A stretch of DNA of 10,112 nucleotides from Burkholderiaceae bacterium. Lineage in GTDB: Bacteria > Pseudomonadota > Gammaproteobacteria > Burkholderiales > Burkholderiaceae_C. Each line of letters opens with the position of its first letter. Position 1 is the stretch's first letter. Positions 6,216 to 10,112 of this stretch are shown in pieces. Under the pieces are notes generated by a model. The model ran no database searches, had not been told where the DNA came from, and saw nothing but the letters and a program-made list of their open reading frames with translations. A program made the position numbers and the translations under genes. The stretch is taken from contig JAISNB010000035.1 of assembly GCA_031276435.1 (NCBI GenBank), forward strand, positions 1 to 10,112. The letters run 5' to 3'.

Positions 6216-7925
6216 ATGACAACGCGCCTGATCGAATCGCTCATGCCGCACCTGATGATGGCGCCCATTCTGGCGCCGCTGGTCAGCAGCGCGGTCATGC
6301 TGTTGCTGGGCGACAGCCGCCGGCCACTCAAACGCGCGCTTAACGCGCTGTCGTGCCTGCTGGGCCTGGCCGTGGCGCTGGCGCTGCTGATGTGGACTGT
6401 GCAATCGGGCCAGCCGCAAACCCTGGGCGTCTACCTGCCGGGCAACTGGTCCATGCCCTATGGCATCGTGCTCGTGCTCGATCCGCTGGCGGCCCTGATG
6501 CTGGTGCTCACCGCCCTGCTGGGCGTGGCTGGCATGTCGTACGCCAGCGCGCGCTGGGATCGCGCTGGCGTGCACTTTCACTCGCTGTTCCAGATGCAAT
6601 TGATGGGGCTGAACGGCGCCTTTCTCACCGCCGACCTGTTCAACCTGTTCGTGTTCTTCGAGATCATGCTCTGCGCCTCATACGGCCTGCTGCTGCACGG
6701 CAGCGGGCGCGCGCGCGTGCTCTCGGGGCTGCACTACATCGCCATCAACCTGCTGGCATCCACGCTGTTTTTGATCGGGCTGGCGATTCTGTACGGCGTC
6801 ACAGGCACGCTCAACATGGCCGACATGGCGCTCATGGTGCCCGCCATTGGCGAGGCCGATCGCGGCCTGCTGCACGCGGGCGCGGCCATTTTGGCCATCG
6901 CCTTCCTGGTCAAGGCTGGAAGCTGGCCGGTCAACTTCTGGCTCGCGCCAGCCTACGCCAGCGCCAGCGCGCCGGTGGCGGCGCTGTTTGCCGTGATGAC
7001 CAAGCTCGGGGTCTATGCCGTGCTGCGCCTGTGGACTTTGCTGTTCGCGCCCGACGCGGGCATCTCCGCGCAATTTGGCGCTGCCGCGCTGCTGTGGCTG
7101 GGCCTGCTGACGCTGGGCGTGGGCGCCATCTGCGTGCTGGCCACGCAAAACCTCAACCGCATGGCGGCAAGCTGCGTCATCGTATCGTCCGGCACGGTGC
7201 TGGCCGCCATTGGCTTTGGCCAGAGCGCCATCACGGCGGGCGCGCTGTATTACGCCGTGGGTTCCACACTGGCGGTCAGCGCGCTGTTTCTGGTGATCGA
7301 GATGATCGAACGCTCGCGCGAGACCGAGGAATCGGCCCTCTACGTCAGCGAAGTCGAGCCTGAACAGGCCTTTGCCTTCCCGGTCGATCTGATGCCCCCG
7401 CCCGACATCAACCTGGACGAAAACGAAGGCCCACTCATCGGCCACGCCATTCCCGCGGCCATGGCCTTCCTGGGCCTGGCCTTTGCGGCCTGCACGCTCA
7501 CCATGGCCGGACTGCCGCCGTTTTCCGGCTTTGTGGGCAAAGTCGCCATGCTCGGGGCGCTGCTCAACATTGGCGCCGCCAGCGGCGCGCCCGATTCAGC
7601 CACCGCGGTGCCCACAGCGGCTTGGGTACTGATGGCCCTGTTGATCATCAGCGGCCTGCTCACCACGCTGGCCTTCTCGCGCGCCGGACTGCGCTATTTC
7701 TGGGCGCCGCGCGGGCGGCCCACGCCCACGCTGCGGGTGGTGGAAACCGTCCCCGTCGCCGCGCTGCTGCTCATGATCGCCCTGCTGGTCTGGCAGGCCG
7801 AACCCGCGCTGGCCTTCGCGCGCGTGGCTGCCAACGGCTTGCACAACCCGGCCAACTACATCAACCATGTGGTCGCCGCCCAACCGCGGCCCGCGCCAGC
7901 CCACAAAACCGCCACGCCGCCATGA
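6216..7925 (+). CDS. mnhD: Na+(K+)/H+ antiporter subunit D (NuoM/NuoN-like)
   Basis: A 569-residue membrane protein of about 14 helices, paralogous to the A subunit and to complex I NuoM/N; part of the ion/proton-translocating core. Conserved residues seen are E149 (FFEIML), K233 (FLVKAGSWPVNFWL), K263 (AVMTKLGVYAVLRL) and K442 (GFVGKVAML), together with GLPPFSGF (432-439). A polar insert (about 365-408) with twelve acidic residues between 365 and 404 separates the last helices, as in other proteobacterial D subunits. At 345-352 the sequence reads YYAVGSTL, where I would expect a histidine (HSTL). I chose ATG 6216, one base after the mnhC stop, with AGGAG at 6198-6202; an in-frame TTG at 6189 would overlap mnhC and add only polar residues. 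Confidence 0.94.
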   Translation: MTTRLIESLMPHLMMAPILAPLVSSAVMLLLGDSRRPLKRALNALSCLLGLAVALALLMWTVQSGQPQTLGVYLPGNWSMPYGIVLVLDPLAALMLVLTALLGVAGMSYASARWDRAGVHFHSLFQMQLMGLNGAFLTADLFNLFVFFEIMLCASYGLLLHGSGRARVLSGLHYIAINLLASTLFLIGLAILYGVTGTLNMADMALMVPAIGEADRGLLHAGAAILAIAFLVKAGSWPVNFWLAPAYASASAPVAALFAVMTKLGVYAVLRLWTLLFAPDAGISAQFGAAALLWLGLLTLGVGAICVLATQNLNRMAASCVIVSSGTVLAAIGFGQSAITAGALYYAVGSTLAVSALFLVIEMIERSRETEESALYVSEVEPEQAFAFPVDLMPPPDINLDENEGPLIGHAIPAAMAFLGLAFAACTLTMAGLPPFSGFVGKVAMLGALLNIGAASGAPDSATAVPTAAWVLMALLIISGLLTTLAFSRAGLRYFWAPRGRPTPTLRVVETVPVAALLLMIALLVWQAEPALAFARVAANGLHNPANYINHVVAAQPRPAPAHKTATPP

Positions 7926-8413
7926 TGAAACGCTGGCTGCCCGCCCCCTTGCTGAGCCTGGCGCTGATGGCGCTGTGGCTGCTGCTGGTGCGCTCCATCG
8001 CCTGGGGCCACGTGCTGCTGGCCGCGCTGCTGGCGCTGCTGCTGCCGGCGCTGCTGGCGCCGCTGCGCCCGGCCATGCCGCGCATCCGCAACCCGCGCGC
8101 CATCGCGCGCTTGCTGGCAGCCGTGGGATGGGACGTGCTGCTGTCCAACATCTACGTGCTCGAAACCATTCTGGATCCGCACGGCGAGGCCATCGTCGGG
8201 CAATTCGTATTCGTCCCGCTGGATTTGCACGACCCTTCCGCGCTGGCCGCGCTCAGCACAATCTGCGCCGTCATCCCCGGCTCGATCTGGTGCGAAATGG
8301 CGCCCGACGGCAGCGCCGTGCTGTTGCACGTGTGGGATCACCGCAACCCCGACAAATTCGTCGCCGATTTCAAAAGCCGCTACGAGCGTCCATTGCAGGA
8401 GATTTTCGAATGA
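7922..8413 (+). CDS. mnhE: Na+(K+)/H+ antiporter subunit E
   Basis: A 163-residue subunit with a hydrophobic N-terminal half (helices about 9-27 and 31-47, leucine-rich) and a cytoplasmic C-terminal domain. The C-terminal half shows the MnhE pattern: WDVLLSNIYV, FVFVPLDL, then CAVIPGSIWCEM, where PGS-W corresponds to the usual PGT-W, LLHVWD, and a closing YERPLQEIF. MnhE has no complex I homologue and is needed for antiporter assembly and activity. The start ATG at 7922 overlaps the mnhD stop in an ATGA; the next codon at 7925 is also ATG and cannot be excluded. No clear Shine-Dalgarno is present, so translation probably depends on reinitiation from mnhD. Confidence 0.9.
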   Translation: MMKRWLPAPLLSLALMALWLLLVRSIAWGHVLLAALLALLLPALLAPLRPAMPRIRNPRAIARLLAAVGWDVLLSNIYVLETILDPHGEAIVGQFVFVPLDLHDPSALAALSTICAVIPGSIWCEMAPDGSAVLLHVWDHRNPDKFVADFKSRYERPLQEIFE

Positions 8414-8688
8414 GTCCATTCCTGAACATCATCATCAGCATCACACTGTGTGCCTACGGCATCGCCATCTTGCTGGGGCTGTGGCGCGCCATCATCGGCC
8501 CGACCGCGCAAGACCGCGTGCTGGCGCTGGACTACGTAACCACCGTCGGCATGCTGGCCGTGCTGGTCATCAGCATCAGCTACTCAAACGACGTGTACTT
8601 TGAAGGCGCGCTGATTCTGGCGCTGTTCGGCTTTGTCAGCTCGGCGGCCATCGCCAAATTCCTGCTGCGCGGCGAGGTCATCGAATGA
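8410..8688 (+). CDS. mnhF: Na+(K+)/H+ antiporter subunit F
   Basis: A 92-residue membrane protein with three helices (about 5-26, 39-58, 62-85). The family signature GPTAQDRVLALD is at 31-42, in the loop before helix 2, with the acidic residues D36 and D42 that are conserved in MnhF. The C-terminal GFVSSAAIAKFLLRG is also typical. The start codon overlaps the mnhE stop as ATGA, and AGGAG at 8397-8401, 8 nt upstream, is the best ribosome site in the operon. This suggests that the small subunit is translated well in its own right. Length agrees with the family (about 90). Confidence 0.92.
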   Translation: MSPFLNIIISITLCAYGIAILLGLWRAIIGPTAQDRVLALDYVTTVGMLAVLVISISYSNDVYFEGALILALFGFVSSAAIAKFLLRGEVIE

Positions 8689-9065
8689 CACCGCAAGAGG
8701 CATCCCTGTCGCTTTGGGTCGAAATCATCGTCGGCGTGCTGCTGCTGCTCAGCGCCGTGCTGGCACTGGCATCGGCCTTTGCCATGGCGCGCCTGCGCAC
8801 CTTCTTTTTGCGCATGCACCCGCCAACACTGACCTCGGTGGGCGCCGTGTGGTGCGTCACGGCGGCCTCGCTGATTTACTTTTCCGCGCTCAACGGCGCA
8901 CTGGCGCTGCACGTGTGGCTGATCGTGGTACTCATGTCCATCACCACACCCATCACCACCGTGCTGCTGGCGCGGGCGGCGCTGTTTCGTCTGCGCGCCC
9001 AAAAAACACCAGGCATTCCGCCGCCGATCCAGTTGCGCGTAGCGCCCGTCGATCCAGAAACCTGA
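8685..9065 (+). CDS. mnhG: Na+(K+)/H+ antiporter subunit G
   Basis: A 126-residue membrane protein with three helices (about 10-33, 50-68, 74-98) and a polar tail. Diagnostic segments are ARLRTFFLRMHPPTLTSVGA (35-54), the MnhG form of RLxxFxxRxHxP, and ITTPITTVLLARAALFR (86-102). It is the last subunit of the antiporter and lacks a complex I counterpart. The ATG overlaps the mnhF stop by 4 nt, with GAGG at 8674-8677 as ribosome site 7 nt upstream. The proline-rich C-terminus (105-126) is unlikely to be in the membrane. A hairpin follows the stop, and no further subunit gene lies downstream, so the operon ends here. Confidence 0.92.
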   Translation: MTPQEASLSLWVEIIVGVLLLLSAVLALASAFAMARLRTFFLRMHPPTLTSVGAVWCVTAASLIYFSALNGALALHVWLIVVLMSITTPITTVLLARAALFRLRAQKTPGIPPPIQLRVAPVDPET

Positions 9066-9066
9066 A

Positions 9067-9096
9067 CGCCGCCGCGCCTCGCAAGGCGGCGCCTTT
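9067..9096 (+). terminator. Weak terminator-like hairpin after mnhG
   Basis: CGCCGCC (9067-9073) pairs with GGCGGCG (9085-9091) across an 11-nt loop that can itself pair in part. It begins 1 nt after the mnhG stop. Only three Ts follow (9094-9096), so intrinsic termination would be poor; it may instead protect the 3' end of the mRNA or work with Rho. Confidence 0.4.
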
Positions 9097-9150
9097 GAAG
9101 CACACGGCGCATATTCTTTGCCCATGAGAACGAGAAGCGCCTAATCTCAC

Positions 9151-9190
9151 TGTCATTGCGAGCACCGCAGGCGCGCGGTAATCCTAATCC
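9151..9190. repeat. Degenerate CGTCATTG/GCAATCC-type element
   Basis: It starts TGTCATTGCGAGCACCGCAGG and ends GCGGTAATCCTAATCC, so the right arm has drifted from GCAATCC. This is the only member of the family seen to the right of the mnh operon; the others lie at 2202-2590. Confidence 0.5.
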
Positions 9191-9249
9191 ACCGTTTCCA
9201 TCCATCTATTCATCCTCGCTGCCTTTGGGAAGAATGCCCCTCTCCCTAA

Positions 9250-9271
9250 CCCTCCCCCCACAGGGGGAGGG
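9250..9271. repeat. CCCTCCCCC/GGGGGAGGG hairpin
   Basis: Perfect 9-bp arms (9250-9258 and 9263-9271) around CACA. It belongs to the CT-rich/GA-rich hairpin family found throughout both intergenic regions. No T-tract follows on either strand. Confidence 0.5.
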
Positions 9272-9312
9272 AATCCAAGAATTGCCATCGCTCTCTCCAT
9301 TAATTTCCACTC

Positions 9313-9389
9313 GCCCCTAACCCTTCTCCACAAATGGAGAGGGATGCATATTGTCCCCTCCCCTTTTGGGAGGAATGGGGAGAGGTCGG
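9313..9389 (+). repeat. Right copy of the operon-flanking repeat
   Basis: The reverse complement of this stretch aligns with 2277-2366 over most of its length, including the distinctive GCATATTG block (9345-9352 here; CAATATGC on the left side) and the TCTCCA...TGGAGA hairpin. Its right part (9355-9389) is also the first unit core of the tandem array, so array and flanking repeat belong to one family. Confidence 0.65.
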
Positions 9390-9720
9390 GAGCGCGCGCA
9401 TCGCTTCATCGCCCTCGCCCCCTTCGGGGGTGAGGGACAGGGGGTGGGGGATTTTTCCGCGCGACGCATTTATATACTCTTTGCACCCTCCCCTTTGGGG
9501 AGGGATGGGGAGAGGTCGGAGGGGGAGAGGATGGCGCAAAGCGCCGGGAGAGTGCGGGAGCGCGCGCCTCGTTTCATTGCCCTCGCCCCCTTTAGGGGGA
9601 GAGGGTCAGGGTGAGGGGGATTTTTCCGCGCGGCGCATTTATATACTCTTTGCACCCTCCCCTTTGGGGGGAATGGGGAGAGGTCGGAGGGGAAGAGGAT
9701 GGCGCGCAGCGCCGGGAGAG
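9355..9720. repeat. Tandem array with a period of about 169 bp
   Basis: The core CCTCCCC-TTT-GGGGAGG...ATGGGGAGAGGTCGG occurs three times, at 9355-9389, 9486-9519 and 9655-9687. The longer block from ATTTTTCCGCGCG through GCATTTATATACTC to GGATGGCGC is at 9451-9535 and again at 9620-9703, nearly identical and shifted by 168-169 nt. Between cores lie stem-loops CCCTCGCCCCC/GGGGGTGAGGG (9412-9436) and a related one (9580-9605). The first interval is shorter (about 131 nt) because it lacks a segment of about 39 nt containing GGATGGCGC and the GCGCCGGGAGAG block. The third unit stops after GCGCCGGGAGAG, at 9720. Confidence 0.8.
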
Positions 9721-9728
9721 GGGATGTT

Positions 9729-9851
9729 TTATTTTGAAATATAAACCACCATGAAAAACATGGGCACCAGTGTCAGACAGACCACAAAAAACTCCGCAAT
9801 CGATTGCCCGCGCATGCCAGAGCGCGGCCGCTGCCGCCGCATTCCAGGCAT
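9729..9851 (-). pseudogene. Truncated prepilin-like (TadE-type) gene
   Basis: A 40-codon frame with a polar basic leader (residues 1-15, RRQRPRSGMRG) followed by QSIAEFFVVCLTLVPMFF (16-33). The G15-Q16 junction with E20 at position +5 and the hydrophobic stretch after it match the prepilin peptidase cleavage pattern, in the style of TadE-like pseudopilins of Flp/Tad systems. It stops TAA after VVYISK, leaving about 25 mature residues, whereas TadE-like proteins are usually well over 100. The stop lies 9 bp from the tandem array, so I infer that the 3' part was lost or replaced. The start is supported by GAGGA (9867-9863), 11 nt before the ATG, and by lying 14 nt after the upstream stop on the same strand. 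A genuine tiny peptide is the alternative. Confidence 0.55.
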
Positions 9852-9865
9852 TTTGCTGTTTATCC

Positions 9866-10112
9866 TCATTTGAATACCTTTTTGGGGGTTGTTCTGGCCA
9901 CATCCCGGGCAAAATCCGGTATCTCAAAAACGTCCTTCGGGATGGTGGCGTTGACCTCGAAGCGTTCGTACGTGATTTCCACGCCAGACGATGTGCAAGT
10001 GGTTGTCACGGTGAAGCCAAACAAAGCCACATTCTCTTCGGGTGGCCGGGTGCAATCGACCGGCTGGCCCTTGAAGTGTGGTTTCATGGTGTTTCGATAG
10101 GACAGACGCAAA
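9866..10112 (-). CDS. 3' end of an unrecognised gene, cut by the window edge
   Basis: The minus-strand frame is open from the right edge to a TGA at 9866-9868 and gives 82 codons including the stop. The part seen has two cysteines (in PVDCTRPPEENVA and TTTCTSSGVEI) and ends NATIPKDVFEIPDFARDVA followed by a lysine-rich tail. The alternating pattern suggests beta strands and perhaps an exported protein. I do not recognise the family. An internal ATG at 10087 is possible, but similarity cannot be judged, and the true start is probably beyond the window. The prepilin-like remnant follows after 14 nt, so the two probably formed an operon, perhaps for an Flp/Tad-type surface or secretion apparatus; that is inference from the neighbour only. 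Confidence 0.55.
   Translation of the reverse strand, partial: LRLSYRNTMKPHFKGQPVDCTRPPEENVALFGFTVTTTCTSSGVEITYERFEVNATIPKDVFEIPDFARDVARTTPKKVFK

Larger units (their letters stand above)
9066..9728. other. Gene-free, repeat-filled region right of the mnh operon
   Basis: Some 660 bases without a credible gene. From left to right it holds the mnhG hairpin, one degenerate CGTCATTG-type element, a CCCTCCCCC/GGGGGAGGG hairpin, the right copy of the operon-flanking repeat, and the tandem array. Open frames across 9300-9740 on either strand encode only low-complexity Arg/Gly/Pro/Ser repeats and are products of the repeats. Confidence 0.7.

Noticed and set aside
6353..7445. Long frames overlapping mnhD (plus-strand +2 shift and minus strand)
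   Set aside because: They are Arg/Ala/His-rich shadows of the D-subunit gene, which carries all the family motifs in its own frame.
2947..9065. Complex I or membrane-bound hydrogenase operon instead of an antiporter
   Set aside because: NuoL-, NuoK- and NuoM-like subunits are present, but no NuoB/D/H/I or hydrogenase subunit. MnhE, MnhF and MnhG motifs identify the Mrp/Mnh/Pha antiporter.
9355..9720. CRISPR array
   Set aside because: Units are about 169 bp with variable-length gaps; there are no 25-40-bp direct repeats with unique spacers and no cas gene.
9300..9744. Several 60-136-codon frames across the tandem array
   Set aside because: They exist only because the repeat units lack stops in these frames; the peptides are repeated Ser/Pro/Gly/Arg blocks without a start context.
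9750..9872. A 40-codon plus-strand frame (MKNMGTSVRQTT...) with a hydrophobic end
   Set aside because: It is exactly antisense to the prepilin-like frame, which has better support from its ribosome site, operon spacing and cleavage motif.
9592..9927. A 111-codon minus-strand frame running from the prepilin-like gene into the array
   Set aside because: Its frame differs from that of the prepilin-like stretch, has no ribosome site, and half of it is translated repeat.

Overview
The window comes from a GC-rich bacterium. Codon usage strongly prefers G or C at the third position, gene content is proteobacterial, and the intergenic repeats look like those of Burkholderiales. A betaproteobacterium, perhaps of the Comamonadaceae, is my best inference; no rRNA or other marker gene is present to prove it.

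Layout. (1) Positions 78-1888, minus strand: a 10-helix EamA/DMT-family permease overlaps a two-domain sulfurtransferase of the 3-mercaptopyruvate type (CGSGVTA loop) by 19 nt, so the two are probably co-transcribed. (2) Positions 1889-2946: about 1 kb without a credible gene, filled with small palindromic repeats of several families. (3) Positions 2947-9065, plus strand: a complete six-gene group 2 Mrp/Mnh/Pha-type monovalent cation/H+ antiporter operon in the order A-B fusion, C, D, E, F, G. Successive genes are 1 nt apart or overlap by 4 nt. (4) Positions 9066-9728: another gene-free stretch, with a weak terminator-like hairpin after mnhG and then G/C-rich palindromes that grow into a tandem array with a period near 169 bp. 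(5) Positions 9729-10112, minus strand: the 3' end of an unrecognised gene, then a 40-codon reading frame with a clear prepilin/TadE-like N-terminus that stops about 9 bp from the edge of the array.

How the genes work together. The mnh products assemble into one large membrane antiporter, evolutionarily related to respiratory complex I membrane subunits, which uses the proton motive force to expel Na+ and/or K+ and so supports pH and salt homeostasis. The permease and sulfurtransferase form a separate unit. The prepilin-like remnant and its upstream neighbour look like the end of another, divergently oriented operon cut off by the repeat array.

The genes are well-known families. The less expected content is in the gaps: a repeat family present in inverted orientation on both sides of the mnh operon, a 122-bp composite palindrome, the tandem array, and the prepilin-like gene that ends beside it. 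I saw no phage, CRISPR, transposase, tRNA or rRNA gene.
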